Assembly: GCA_964400125.1 (NCBI GenBank)
Contig: CAYNSR010000002.1
Span: forward strand, 62,001-126,000
DNA length: 64,000 nucleotides
Source: Micavibrio sp964400125
GTDB lineage: Bacteria; Pseudomonadota; Alphaproteobacteria; Micavibrionales; Micavibrionaceae
Direction: 5' to 3'
Shown here: positions 51,489 to 60,648 of the stretch, piece after piece
Layout: every line of letters starts with the position of its first letter
Numbering within the stretch: the stretch's first letter is position 1
The notes under the pieces: model-generated
What the model saw: only the letters and a program-made list of their open reading frames with translations
Database searches by the model: none
Told to the model about the DNA's origin: nothing
Translations under genes and position numbers: made by a program

Positions 51489-52076
51489 ATGGTTTCCCCG
51501 TTGCTCGTTCAATTCGGTCTGCCCGTTTTGGTGCAGGTCCTGTCCGAAACCCTCAGGCAGATTGACTCCCCCGTGGCGCAAAGCGCCTCTGAATCTCTGG
51601 GCAGGGTGCAAGATGCGCTCGCAGGCGGTAAAATCACGCCGGAACAATTGGCCGAGGCCAACCGTCATGCCGAAAGCATGGCCATGTTGCAGGCGGAAGA
51701 GGCCAAGGCCGCCTACACGCAAGTCAACGAATCCTTACGCGCCGAAGTTGCCTCCGACGACCCTTATGTCCGGCGCATGCGTCCGACGTTCGGATATCTG
51801 ATGGCGGTGACATGGACGGCGCAGATGCTGGCGCTGGCCTATGTCATGACCTTCCGCACCGAACAGGCCTATATCGTCCTCCGCGCCATGGATTCTCTCG
51901 CCGCGATCTGGGCGATGGGCCTGTCGGTTCTGGGGATATATGTCTATAAACGCAGCGAGGATAAAAAATTGTCTTTCCCCGTATCCGCTCCGGCCCCGGT
52001 CGCGGGTCCGAATCCGCCCGTACCGCGTCAAAAACCTTCTCCCCCGCCATCCGGCAGGCGCGGGCTGAACGATTGA
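51489..52076 (+). CDS. Holin of the GTA three-TM type
   Basis: A 195-residue protein. The N-terminal half is soluble and helical (residues 1-95); the block DDPYVRRMRPTFGYLMAVTWTAQM begins the GTA_holin_3TM-like membrane part (about 97-155) with two or three helices and a closing IYVYKRSEDKK. A Pro-rich tail follows. It starts four bases after the lysin stop. With the SleB protein it forms the lysis pair and the end of the cluster, three bases from a convergent host gene. Confidence 0.85.
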   Translation: MVSPLLVQFGLPVLVQVLSETLRQIDSPVAQSASESLGRVQDALAGGKITPEQLAEANRHAESMAMLQAEEAKAAYTQVNESLRAEVASDDPYVRRMRPTFGYLMAVTWTAQMLALAYVMTFRTEQAYIVLRAMDSLAAIWAMGLSVLGIYVYKRSEDKKLSFPVSAPAPVAGPNPPVPRQKPSPPPSGRRGLND

Positions 52077-52079
52077 TCT

Positions 52080-53006
52080 TTACAGCACCGGCGGCACGGC
52101 GTCCGTGGTGATGGTTTTGTGGTGGACATGTTCCCGCCAGATCACCATCAGCCCTGCGGCGACGATCACCATGGACCCGACCACCGTCGACGCTGACGGA
52201 AAATCGCCGAAAATAAAAAATCCCAGCAGGGCACCCCATATCATTTGCGTATAGTGGAACGGCGTCACCACCGCCGTATCGCGTGCCCGGGAAAAACCGG
52301 TGGAAAAAACGATGATGCCTACGAGTGAAACAATCGGTGCCAGCACCAGCAAAGCAAGGCTCATATTATCCTCTGGGATACGAAATTCAGGAATCATCAG
52401 CGGCACGAAAACAAGCGTGGACGCTGCAAAGGGAAAGAAGGCAAAGCGCGCCTTGATCGTTTCCTGACCGATCTTGCGCAGGAGTATGGCATTGCTGCTG
52501 GTAAAAATGACGCCGCAAAGGGCAAAGAGGTAACCGATGTTCCGGTCTTGGAAAGACGGCCCCACGATAATCAAAACCCCCATAAACCCGATGATGATGG
52601 CGGCAATACGGTGCCAGCCGATGCGTTCTTGCAAAAACAGCACCGCCAGAATAGTTGTCACCATCGGGGTCAGAAAGATAATGCCGTAAAAATCCGCCAG
52701 CGGCATCCGCGCCAGCGCGTTCAGAATCATATATCCGGCTATAGCTAGGCACAGGCCGCGCAACGCATAAAGTTTCAGGTGCGGCGTTTTGAATCCGCCC
52801 AGACCGTGACGCAATAAAATCCAGCCGCCAGACATTGCCGCCCCGGCCAGCGCCACGCTGCCGATGATCTGAAAAATCGGCAGGGATACCGAGAGCCATT
52901 TGAGTATGGCGTCGTACACGCAAAACAGAAACCATCCGGTGCAGGCAAGGGTGATCGCCCCGAGAGACTGACGGAAGGCGGAAGGCAGGGATTGCGGTGA
53001 TGGCAT
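52080..53006 (-). CDS. DMT-superfamily transporter (EamA type)
   Basis: A 308-residue inner-membrane transporter with ten predicted helices in two EamA repeats (RGLCLAIAGYMILNALARMPLADFYGIIFLTPMVTTIL, in parts, and the second FHYTQMIWGALLGFFIFGD). Substrates of this family vary and cannot be predicted. The ATG at 53006 is chosen because it begins the first hydrophobic domain, and upstream in-frame sequence lies within deoA. It is 11 bases after deoA and probably in its operon. Confidence 0.88.
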   Translation of the reverse strand: MPSPQSLPSAFRQSLGAITLACTGWFLFCVYDAILKWLSVSLPIFQIIGSVALAGAAMSGGWILLRHGLGGFKTPHLKLYALRGLCLAIAGYMILNALARMPLADFYGIIFLTPMVTTILAVLFLQERIGWHRIAAIIIGFMGVLIIVGPSFQDRNIGYLFALCGVIFTSSNAILLRKIGQETIKARFAFFPFAASTLVFVPLMIPEFRIPEDNMSLALLVLAPIVSLVGIIVFSTGFSRARDTAVVTPFHYTQMIWGALLGFFIFGDFPSASTVVGSMVIVAAGLMVIWREHVHHKTITTDAVPPVL

Positions 53007-53017
53007 AAACGGCTCTT

Positions 53018-54346
53018 TCAGGCAGTGATACGGTCGCGCAGCACGGGGAGGGGTTCGATAACGGTGTCGGGCGGCGCGATTGTGAAGGCTTCGCGAATGA
53101 GTATTTCCGCCCGTGCGATCCTGTCTTTGTCTGTGCCGATGATAACACAAAGCGGTTTGTCTTTTGATCCTGTTTTTTCGCCCGGTGCGGCGATATCGTC
53201 CAGCCCCACCCGGTGGTCGATCCGGTCTGTCGCGACACGCCGCCCGCCGCCCAGTTCGATCACCGCATAACCCAGTTTCCGGACGTCAATCGCCGCGATC
53301 ACCCCGTCTTGCGCGGGATAGACCGGATGGAAAAGCGGGGCGATGGCCAGATGACGCGGATAATTTTCGATCATGTCCCCGGGGCCGCCGAGCGCGGCGA
53401 CCATGCGGTCGAAAATTTCCGCCGACCGCCCGTTGCGTATGACCGCTTCGCATTTCTCACGCGCCGCCTGCGGATGATCGGCCAGTTTTCCAAGGACCAG
53501 CATCTCGGCGCAAAGGGCCATGGTGACTTCGTAAAGGCGTGGGTCGGTCTTTTCACCGCGTAGAAATTCAATCGCCTCGCAAACCTCGATGGCATTTCCG
53601 GCGCTGTGCCCCAATGCCTGATTCATATCCGTCATCAGGGCGGTGCAGGGCAGGCCGCCATCATTGGCAACCCCGGCGATGCTGTGCGCCAGCGCAAGGG
53701 CGTCATCGTAATCTTCCATGAACGCGCCGGAGCCGAATTTGACATCCATGACCAGACCGGAAAGCCCGGCAGCCATTTTTTTGGCCAGAATCGATGCGGT
53801 AATCAGGTCGAGGCTTTCCACCGTGCCGGTCACATCGCGCACCGCATACATGATGCGGTCTGCCGGGGCCAGATCCTGCGTTGCGCCGATAATGGCGCAG
53901 CCGATTTCCGCGACAACACGGCGGAAGGTGTCGATATCAGGCTGGCTGGTATAGCCGGGGATGGAATCCATCTTGTCGAGCGTGCCGCCGGTATGGCCGA
54001 GGCCGCGCCCCGACAGCATCGGCACATACCCGCCGCAGGCGGCAATCACCGGTGCCAATATCAGGGAAACCTTGTCACCGATTCCGCCTGTGGAGTGTTT
54101 ATCAAGCACGGGGCCGCCGAGTTTTGTGCCGGTCCAGTCCAGCGTCGTTCCCGAATGTGCCATGGCCAGAGTCAGAAAAACCCGCTCCTCGCGCGTCATC
54201 GGATTCAGGCAGGTGGCCATGCAAAAGGCCGCGACCTGACTCTCGCTGACGCTGCCCTCGGCGATGCCCCTGATGAATCCGGACATTTCATCACGGCCCA
54301 GAGCCTGTTTGAATCGGCGTTTGCGGAGGATTTCCTGTGTCAGCAT
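53018..54346 (-). CDS. deoA: Thymidine phosphorylase
   Basis: A 442-residue pyrimidine-nucleoside phosphorylase that releases thymine and deoxyribose-1-phosphate. Motifs are LDKHSTGGIGDKVSLILAP, SGRGLGHTGGTLDKMDSIPG and MDVKFGSGAFM. Its length fits the about 440-residue E. coli type. Nothing else for deoxyribose catabolism is visible nearby. Confidence 0.96.
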   Translation of the reverse strand: MLTQEILRKRRFKQALGRDEMSGFIRGIAEGSVSESQVAAFCMATCLNPMTREERVFLTLAMAHSGTTLDWTGTKLGGPVLDKHSTGGIGDKVSLILAPVIAACGGYVPMLSGRGLGHTGGTLDKMDSIPGYTSQPDIDTFRRVVAEIGCAIIGATQDLAPADRIMYAVRDVTGTVESLDLITASILAKKMAAGLSGLVMDVKFGSGAFMEDYDDALALAHSIAGVANDGGLPCTALMTDMNQALGHSAGNAIEVCEAIEFLRGEKTDPRLYEVTMALCAEMLVLGKLADHPQAAREKCEAVIRNGRSAEIFDRMVAALGGPGDMIENYPRHLAIAPLFHPVYPAQDGVIAAIDVRKLGYAVIELGGGRRVATDRIDHRVGLDDIAAPGEKTGSKDKPLCVIIGTDKDRIARAEILIREAFTIAPPDTVIEPLPVLRDRITA

Positions 54347-54509
54347 AACAGAACCGGACAGCCCTTTTTTGCGTTGGTCTGGGTCATTCTACAGGGCAAT
54401 GTGGTTATGTCAAGGATGCGGCGGCAGTGTTTTGGCGCTGCAAAACCGCGTAAAACTTGCTATCCTCCTCCGGCGGCTGTCCGCCATGTCGTAATCCAAG
54501 GATTGTTTG

Positions 54510-55802
54510 ATGCCTACAACCCGCGACCCCGAACACAAGACCCTGATTTCCATGGTTCAGGAGTTTTTCAAGCTTCAGGCCGCAGGCGGGTTGATCCTGA
54601 TTATCGCGGCGCTCATTGCTATAATCGTGGCCAATTCCCCGCTTTATAATTTCCATACCTTCTTTTTCGAAGGGGTCAAGTTCCGGATCGGTTTTTCCTC
54701 GCCCGCTGGGTACGACGCGCAACTGGATAAATCCATCCTGCTGTGGATCAACGACGGATTGATGGCGGTGTTTTTCTTCCTCGTCGGGCTGGAAATAAAA
54801 CGCGCCTTGCTGGAAGGGGAGTTGTCCTCGCGTGACCGGGCGTTGTTGCCGGTGCTGGCGGCGATTGGCGGCATGGTGGTGCCTGCGGGCATTTACTGGA
54901 TGATCAACCAGTCATCGCCGGAAAATCTGGTGGGCTGGGCGATTCCGTCCGCGACCGACATTGCCTTTGCCATCTGCATGATTGCGCTGGCCGGAAGCCG
55001 GGTGCCGATCAGCATCAAAATATTGTTGATGGCGATTGCCGTGATCGACGACCTTGGCGCGATTTTGATTATTGCGATGTTTTATACGCATGATTTTCAT
55101 GCCACACCGCTGATTTTCGCAGGACTCGCGCTGGCAGGCCTGCTTTTCCTCAACCGCAGGAATGTCGTGTCTTCGGTCCCCTATGTCTTGTTGGGGCTGG
55201 TGTTGTGGGTTGCCATGCTGCAATCGGGAATTCATGCGACGCTGGCCGGGGTTGCGACGGCATTGTTCATTCCGCTGCACAACCGCCGCATGCCGCAACA
55301 CTCCCCGGCAAAAAATCTGGAACAGGGTTTGCACCCGTGGGTGGCATTCGGGGTGTTGCCGCTTTTCGGCTTTGCCAATGCCGGGGTGCCGTTCGCCGGA
55401 ATTACGCTCGACAGTTTTATCGACCCGCTCTCGCTCGGGATTGCGCTGGGTCTGCTGCTGGGCAAGCCGCTGGGGATTTTTACGGTGCTGTTTCTGGCGA
55501 TCAGGTTCGGTTTGTCGCCGATGCCCCATAATGCCAACTGGAGCCAGCTTTTTGGCCTTTCCGTTCTGTGCGGTATCGGCTTTACCATGTCGCTGTTTAT
55601 CGGCGGCCTTGCCTTCGACGGCATTGAACAACAAGCGGCAATTCGCCTCGGCGTTTTGACCGGATCACTCGTGGCGGCGCTTGTCGGTTACTGCATCCTG
55701 CGCTACGGTCCGACCAGCGGGGCCCAGCAACAGGAAGAACGTCTGCTCCGCCGTATGATACAACAGGTCGATTTTGCCTTCGAACGTGACCATAAATCTT
55801 AA
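54510..55802 (+). CDS. nhaA: Na+/H+ antiporter NhaA
   Basis: A 430-residue antiporter with about twelve helices. It contains the ion-binding pair in the AIPSATDIAFA and AIAVIDDLGAILII segments (the conserved adjacent aspartates of helix V) and HPWVAFGVLPLFGFANAGV. It exports Na+ and supports alkaline pH and salt tolerance. AAGGA precedes the ATG at 54510; an in-frame TTG lies one codon upstream. Confidence 0.96.
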   Translation: MPTTRDPEHKTLISMVQEFFKLQAAGGLILIIAALIAIIVANSPLYNFHTFFFEGVKFRIGFSSPAGYDAQLDKSILLWINDGLMAVFFFLVGLEIKRALLEGELSSRDRALLPVLAAIGGMVVPAGIYWMINQSSPENLVGWAIPSATDIAFAICMIALAGSRVPISIKILLMAIAVIDDLGAILIIAMFYTHDFHATPLIFAGLALAGLLFLNRRNVVSSVPYVLLGLVLWVAMLQSGIHATLAGVATALFIPLHNRRMPQHSPAKNLEQGLHPWVAFGVLPLFGFANAGVPFAGITLDSFIDPLSLGIALGLLLGKPLGIFTVLFLAIRFGLSPMPHNANWSQLFGLSVLCGIGFTMSLFIGGLAFDGIEQQAAIRLGVLTGSLVAALVGYCILRYGPTSGAQQQEERLLRRMIQQVDFAFERDHKS

Positions 55803-55827
55803 TCCAAATCCATCACAGGAAACCATC

Positions 55828-57288
55828 ATGACAAACAAGACCCCCATCACCGTTGCGCGGGGCGACGGCATCGGCCCGGAAATTATGGACGCGACGCTGA
55901 ATATCCTCGATGCCGCCGGGGCGGCGCTCGATATCGAGGAAATCGCCATCGGAAAATCCGTGTTTGATCGCGGTTTCAAAAGCGGGATAGAGGACTCTTC
56001 ATGGGATTCTCTGCGCCGGACGCGGGTATTCCTGAAAGCGCCGATCACCACGCCGCAGGGTGGCGGGTTCAAAAGCCTGAATGTGACGGTCAGAAAACAG
56101 CTCGGCCTGTTTGCCAATGTACGCCCTTGCGTTTCTTATGCCCCGTATGTCGATACCCACCATCCGAATATGGATGTGGTGATCGTGCGCGAAAACGAAG
56201 AAGATCTTTACGGCGGCATCGAATACCGCCATACGCAGGATGTCGTCGAAAGCGTCAAGATCATCACCCGTCCTGGATCTGAACGCATCGTCCGCTATGC
56301 TTTTGAATATGCTCGCACCAATGGTCGCCGGAAAGTGACCTGCATGGCCAAGGACAACATCATGAAAATGACGGATGGCCTGTTTCGCCGCGTCTTCGAT
56401 GAAATCGGGGAGGAATACCCGGAGATTGAAAAATCTTACATGATCGTCGATATCGGCTCCGCCCGCGTGGCGGGGCAACCGCATCAGTTTGACGTCATCG
56501 TCACTGAAAATCTCTACGGCGATATTATTTCCGACATTGCCGCAGAAATTACCGGTTCTGTCGGGCTGGGCGGGTCGTCGAATATCGGGGCCGATTTCGG
56601 CATGTTCGAAGCCATACACGGTTCCGCCCCCGATATCGCGGGAAAGGGGATCGCCAACCCGTCCGGGCTGCTGCTCGGGTCGATCATGATGCTGACGCAT
56701 ATCGGGCAGAATGATGCGGCGGAGCGCGTGCATAATGCGTGGTTGAAAACGATTGAGGACGGCATCCATACGGGGGATATTTTCCGTCTTGGCCGTTCCG
56801 CAGAAAAAGTCGGGACGGATGGTTTCGCCCGTGCGGTGATGGCGCGTATCGGCCAGATGCCGTCGAAACTGCGGCCTGTGTCCTATCGCTCATCCGTGGC
56901 AGGCGGGATGAAAATGCCGCCGCTCAAAACCCGCGTGGTTCAGAAAAAAGATCTGGCCGGGGTCGATGTTTTCATCAACTGGGACGGTCCCGCAAACGGG
57001 AACGGCGGTGACGCGCTCGCCGCCATGATCGGCGGAATGATGGCGGACGGTCTGGTTTTAGAATCAATCGACAATCGCGGCACAAAAGTCTGGCCCAACG
57101 GCCTGCCCGAAACATTTTGCACCGATCACTGGCGCTTGCGCCTGAAACCGGTGGGCGGCAGCCTGACCCACGAACAGGTGATCGCCCAGTTGCATAAATT
57201 CTGCACGGCAAAAATCGATTTTATCAAGGTTGAACACCTTTATAATTTCGATGGCCAGCCGGGATATACGGCGGCGCAGGGGGAATAA
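55828..57288 (+). CDS. icd: NADP-dependent isocitrate dehydrogenase, C-terminally extended type
   Basis: A 486-residue enzyme oxidising isocitrate to 2-oxoglutarate. The catalytic core (residues 1-335) has RGDGIGPEIMDATLNIL, VTVRKQLGLFANVRP, ENLYGDIISDIAAEITGSVG and FEAIHGSAPDIAGKGIANP. A C-terminal about 140-residue domain (from VDVFINWDGPANGNGG) is the extension known from Rickettsia- and Thermus-type enzymes. The start MTNKTP at 55828 has GGA upstream. The window also holds acnA, so two adjacent TCA steps are encoded, not in one operon. Confidence 0.94.
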   Translation: MTNKTPITVARGDGIGPEIMDATLNILDAAGAALDIEEIAIGKSVFDRGFKSGIEDSSWDSLRRTRVFLKAPITTPQGGGFKSLNVTVRKQLGLFANVRPCVSYAPYVDTHHPNMDVVIVRENEEDLYGGIEYRHTQDVVESVKIITRPGSERIVRYAFEYARTNGRRKVTCMAKDNIMKMTDGLFRRVFDEIGEEYPEIEKSYMIVDIGSARVAGQPHQFDVIVTENLYGDIISDIAAEITGSVGLGGSSNIGADFGMFEAIHGSAPDIAGKGIANPSGLLLGSIMMLTHIGQNDAAERVHNAWLKTIEDGIHTGDIFRLGRSAEKVGTDGFARAVMARIGQMPSKLRPVSYRSSVAGGMKMPPLKTRVVQKKDLAGVDVFINWDGPANGNGGDALAAMIGGMMADGLVLESIDNRGTKVWPNGLPETFCTDHWRLRLKPVGGSLTHEQVIAQLHKFCTAKIDFIKVEHLYNFDGQPGYTAAQGE

Positions 57289-57304
57289 GCGTGCTCGTAA
57301 GGGC

Positions 57305-58165
57305 CTACCCGGCGGTGTACGTTTTTTCCGCCGCCCGGACTGTGTTCGCCAGCAGGCAGGCAATCGTCATCGGGCCGACGCCGCCGGGGACCGGGGTGAT
57401 GGCAGCGGCGATATTTGCGGCGGCGGCGTAATCCACATCGCCCACCAGTTTTCCATCGGCCATGCGGTTGATGCCGACGTCAATGACGATGGTGCCGGGC
57501 TTGATCCAGTCGGCCCCGACCATGGCGGGGCGGCCAACGGCGGCGACGAGGATATCGGCTTGACGGCACAGGCCGGGCAGATCGCGGGTTTTGGAATGTG
57601 CCTGCGTCACTGTGCAGTTTTCGCCCAGCAATAACTGCCCCATCGGTTTTCCGAACAGGATCGAACGTCCGATGACAATCGCGTGCATGCCGGACAGGTC
57701 GCGCCGGACTTCATGGATCAGCATCAGCGCCCCTTGCGGCGTACACGGCACCATCCCCGGCAGGCCGGAGACGAGATTGCCGATATTGACCGGGTGCAAC
57801 CCGTCAACATCCTTGTGTGGCGCGATCAGTCCGATCATGGCACTGGAATCGATATGATCCGGTACGGGCAGTTGCAGCAGGATTCCGTGGATCGCGGGAT
57901 CGTCGTTCAGGCGTCGAATCAACGCCGCAACGTCGTCTTGATGGATTGCCCCGGGCAGGCGGTGTTCAACGCTGTGGAGTCCGGTTTTTTCGCAAGCCGT
58001 GATTTTGTTGCGGACATACACATCGGAAGCCGGGTTGTCCCCGATCATGATGACGGCAAGGCCGGGTGTGATTCCTTGCGCGCCAAGACGCGCCGCTGCC
58101 GCCGCCGTTTCCGTGCGCAGCCGTGCGGCAACCGCCTTGCCATCGATGATTTGGGCTTGCGTCAT
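57305..58165 (-). CDS. folD: Methylenetetrahydrofolate dehydrogenase / cyclohydrolase
   Basis: A 286-residue bifunctional enzyme interconverting methylene- and formyl-tetrahydrofolate, which supplies the purine pathway. Motifs are VYVRNKITACEKTG (catalytic Lys), HGILLQLPVPDH, KDVDGLHPVNIG, VIGRSILFGKPM and the C-terminal PVPGGVGPMTIACLLANT. The start at 58165 lies five bases after the yggT stop; upstream in-frame sequence is inside yggT. Confidence 0.97.
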   Translation of the reverse strand: MTQAQIIDGKAVAARLRTETAAAAARLGAQGITPGLAVIMIGDNPASDVYVRNKITACEKTGLHSVEHRLPGAIHQDDVAALIRRLNDDPAIHGILLQLPVPDHIDSSAMIGLIAPHKDVDGLHPVNIGNLVSGLPGMVPCTPQGALMLIHEVRRDLSGMHAIVIGRSILFGKPMGQLLLGENCTVTQAHSKTRDLPGLCRQADILVAAVGRPAMVGADWIKPGTIVIDVGINRMADGKLVGDVDYAAAANIAAAITPVPGGVGPMTIACLLANTVRAAEKTYTAG

Positions 58166-58169
58166 GTCC

Positions 58170-58448
58170 TTAGTAGAACAGGTAGACGACGGCATTTTGC
58201 GCGATGACGATCCCGAGGATAACGATGATCGGGGTGATATCGATGCCGCCAATGGCCGGGATGTATTTGCGCAGCGGTTTGTAGACGGGGTCTGTTGCCT
58301 TGTCGAGGAGCCGGAGCAGGTTTTGCGCCTGCGGGTTGCTGGTGTTGATGACGCCGAAGGCGATCAGCCAACTGATGGCGACCTGAACGATAATGACCCA
58401 GAAATAGATTTCCAGTGCAAGCACCAGAGCCTTGCCAATCAAGAGCAT
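58170..58448 (-). CDS. YggT-family membrane protein
   Basis: A 92-residue protein with one YggT unit: two TMs around a conserved loop (VAISWLIAFGVI then LLDKATDPVYKPLRKYIPAIGGIDITPIIVIL, in parts). The function is not established; family members are linked to cell shape or osmotic stress. The ATG at 58448 has GGAG nine bases upstream. It is co-directional with folD. Confidence 0.92.
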   Translation of the reverse strand: MLLIGKALVLALEIYFWVIIVQVAISWLIAFGVINTSNPQAQNLLRLLDKATDPVYKPLRKYIPAIGGIDITPIIVILGIVIAQNAVVYLFY

Positions 58449-58550
58449 AAAGATTTTCTCCGCTTTTATGTTGAAAATTCCGTGTGTTATGATACGCCCT
58501 AAGATGTTATTAATAAAGAGAAAAGAGTTTTCCTCTACACTTGGATAATC

Positions 58551-59243
58551 ATGATTTCCGGACCCGACATTCTGGTTTTGCCGATGATTGCGACCCTGGC
58601 GGCCAGCCCGGGCGGAAGTGGGCTGGCCTGCGCCCTGCCAAAGGTGCCGCATGTCGCGGTCAAGGTGGCGACCCGGGAAATCGACTATGATTTTTCAAAA
58701 TCATCGGAGGAACTGGGGCGAATCAAGGGGGATACGCTTTCCCCTTACGCCGCCGGGGCGGATATGGTCAGCGGCGGATTGCGTGAAGATCGGCCCGAAA
58801 TCAAGACCCAGATCGAATGGCAGGTCGAAATCGACGAATCCCGCAACATCGCCTGCATGTGGTATGATAAGGTCATCATCAATATTACCCTGTCGCCCAG
58901 AATCTACGTCGCGCGTGAATTCAATACCGGGGCCTGCCGCGAGGCGGTCTTGCATCACGAACACCGCCATGTTGATGTCGACCGGATCGTGCTGAACAAA
59001 TTCGCCGCCGATATCGGCCAGACCGTACAAAAGGCGGTAGACAGCGCCGGGGTATTCGGTCCGTTCGGTTACGGCGATATCGAACGTATTAAAAAAATAT
59101 CCTCCCGCCATGTAGAAAGCGCCATCGATTCGCGCCGTCTGCTGATGGAAAAGGACATGGACTCCAAACAGTCGCAGATCGACACTCTTGAAGAATACGA
59201 GCGCGTCAGTGCGCAATGCCGGGACGTAAAAATCAGGAAGTGA
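58551..59243 (+). CDS. DUF922 predicted secreted zinc protease (copy 1)
   Basis: A 230-residue protein with a hydrophobic N-terminus that ends in a possible lipobox or signal site (GLAC, residue 27). The core has a HExxH zinc motif in LHHEHRHVDVDR (about residues 144-155), as in DUF922 (COG5661) predicted Zn-dependent proteases. A C-terminal coiled helix rich in Arg/Gln/Asp follows. Substrate unknown. It is divergent from yggT and forms a tandem pair with the next gene. Confidence 0.82.
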   Translation: MISGPDILVLPMIATLAASPGGSGLACALPKVPHVAVKVATREIDYDFSKSSEELGRIKGDTLSPYAAGADMVSGGLREDRPEIKTQIEWQVEIDESRNIACMWYDKVIINITLSPRIYVAREFNTGACREAVLHHEHRHVDVDRIVLNKFAADIGQTVQKAVDSAGVFGPFGYGDIERIKKISSRHVESAIDSRRLLMEKDMDSKQSQIDTLEEYERVSAQCRDVKIRK

Positions 59244-59261
59244 GCGAAGCTCGATAATTTC

Positions 59262-59975
59262 ATGATCGATGTTTACGAGACATTATTGGCCGGGGTAATT
59301 CTGGCGTCGGCACAAGATGCCGGGGGCTGTCCTGTCGTTGCCGCGCCGGATATTTTTGTTGAAACGCGCCGCCAGAAAACGGAAATCCGCCACGACCTGA
59401 CCAAGGCCGAGTTGCTGGAGATACAGGGCGATACGGATCTGCCCTACCAGATGCAGAATTTGGCCCATGTCGAAACCGGGGGCATGATGTCGGGTGATAT
59501 CAATATTTCCTATGAAATTGTCATGGATGAAATCCCCGTCGCGACGACGGTGGATTCTGATTTGTGTGTCCGTTACCGGCAGATCCGCGTGGTTTTGGAA
59601 ATGGACCCGACGATTTTTATCGCCCGGGATTATGCACCGGATTCCTGCTGGTATCACGAAATACACCAGCATGAAGAATCCCATATCGATATGGATCAGA
59701 TCGTGATCGATAAATATTCCGGACGGATTCAGGACGGCCTCGCCATGGCGTTTTCCATGCCGCATGATAATGTCGCTGGTCCGGTGGAAATGGACGGCGT
59801 TCCTGCGCTGAAAAAACAGATGGGTGAAACATTGATGGCGATGGTTGATGTCATGCTGCGCGATATGGCCCGTGAACGGCAGCAGAAACAGCAAGGTGTC
59901 GATTCCTTGCGCGGTTACGCCTATATCATGAATAGGTGCTATGATGGCGACAATGTCATCCACATTGATCCGTGA
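59262..59975 (+). CDS. DUF922 predicted secreted zinc protease (copy 2)
   Basis: A 237-residue paralogue of the preceding gene, starting 18 bases after it. The N-terminal hydrophobic stretch ends near ASAQDAGGC. The zinc motif is HQHEESHIDMDQIVIDKYSGRI (HExxH as HEESH, about residue 143). The order of strands and the C-terminal charged helix match copy 1, while overall sequence has diverged. Both probably act in the envelope; the role is unknown. Confidence 0.8.
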   Translation: MIDVYETLLAGVILASAQDAGGCPVVAAPDIFVETRRQKTEIRHDLTKAELLEIQGDTDLPYQMQNLAHVETGGMMSGDINISYEIVMDEIPVATTVDSDLCVRYRQIRVVLEMDPTIFIARDYAPDSCWYHEIHQHEESHIDMDQIVIDKYSGRIQDGLAMAFSMPHDNVAGPVEMDGVPALKKQMGETLMAMVDVMLRDMARERQQKQQGVDSLRGYAYIMNRCYDGDNVIHIDP

Positions 59976-59981
59976 TGATCG

Positions 59982-60497
59982 CTATTTCAGTTTCCGGATC
60001 AGCGGCAGGATGTCCCGGTCGACCACATCTTGCGTCAGGGGTGCATTGAGTCGATAGCGGATATAGCCGTTTGAATCGACGATCACGGTTTCCGGTATGC
60101 CATGGACCATCCATTGTCCGGCCAGTTCCCCGTTGGGGTCTGGTGCCACGGCGGTATAGGGATTGCCGAGCCGATGCAGGTAATCGACGCGGCCCGTGTC
60201 GCTATCCTTGTAATTGATGCCGTAGATAACGACACTGTGTTCATTTTTGAGGCGGACCAGTTCCGGGTGTTCGATCTCGCAGGGCGGGCACCAGCTCGCA
60301 AAAAAATTGACCACGCTGACCCGGCCTTTGAGATCGGCGCTACTGAATTCCGGGCGCTGGAACGCGGGGACAGGGGTGTTGATCGACATGGCGTGCGGCA
60401 AGGGCTGCGCCGCCATGTGCCGGAAACCCCACCACATGGCGGCGCAGACCAGCAGGACAAGGAGAAGAACAAGAGTGATCCGGTTTTTACGGGTCAT
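59982..60497 (-). CDS. TlpA/CcmG-type thiol-disulfide oxidoreductase
   Basis: A 171-residue membrane-anchored thioredoxin-like protein. One N-terminal TM (ITLVLLLVLLVCAAMWWGF) leads to the periplasmic fold with active site NFFASWCPPCEIEHPEL and the cis-Pro region HGIPETVIVDSNGYIRYRL. Length and motif order match CcmG/DsbE of cytochrome c maturation, but no other ccm gene is in view, so a general TlpA role is possible. The ATG at 60497 is used; a GTG at 60524 would add nine residues. Confidence 0.88.
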   Translation of the reverse strand: MTRKNRITLVLLLVLLVCAAMWWGFRHMAAQPLPHAMSINTPVPAFQRPEFSSADLKGRVSVVNFFASWCPPCEIEHPELVRLKNEHSVVIYGINYKDSDTGRVDYLHRLGNPYTAVAPDPNGELAGQWMVHGIPETVIVDSNGYIRYRLNAPLTQDVVDRDILPLIRKLK

Positions 60498-60591
60498 GAT
60501 GGCCGGGGAAAAGGGCTGTGACACCAGTGTCGGCTTTTATATAACCCGCATTGCGCCCTTTCTCCAACGTGTTTGACAGGCGCGGGCAAGG

Positions 60592-60624
60592 AAAAACCGC
60601 ACCCGGGGAGGGGTGCGGTTTTCC
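60592..60624. terminator. Bidirectional hairpin in the ccmG-acnA gap
   Basis: AAACCGCACC and GGTGCGGTTT form a strong stem with A/T runs on both sides. No gene clearly ends here, so it could be an orphan terminator or part of an untranslated RNA. A second hairpin CCGCCC/GGGCGG follows at 60632-60648. Confidence 0.65.
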
Positions 60625-60648
60625 AATCTTTCCGCCCCGTACGGGCGG

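Noticed and set aside
36000..52090. Attachment-site direct repeats or a tRNA gene at the ends of the phage-like cluster
   Set aside because: I compared the left gap (35944-36156) and the right junction (52077-52090) and saw no shared core and no tRNA; the cluster ends three bases from a host gene.
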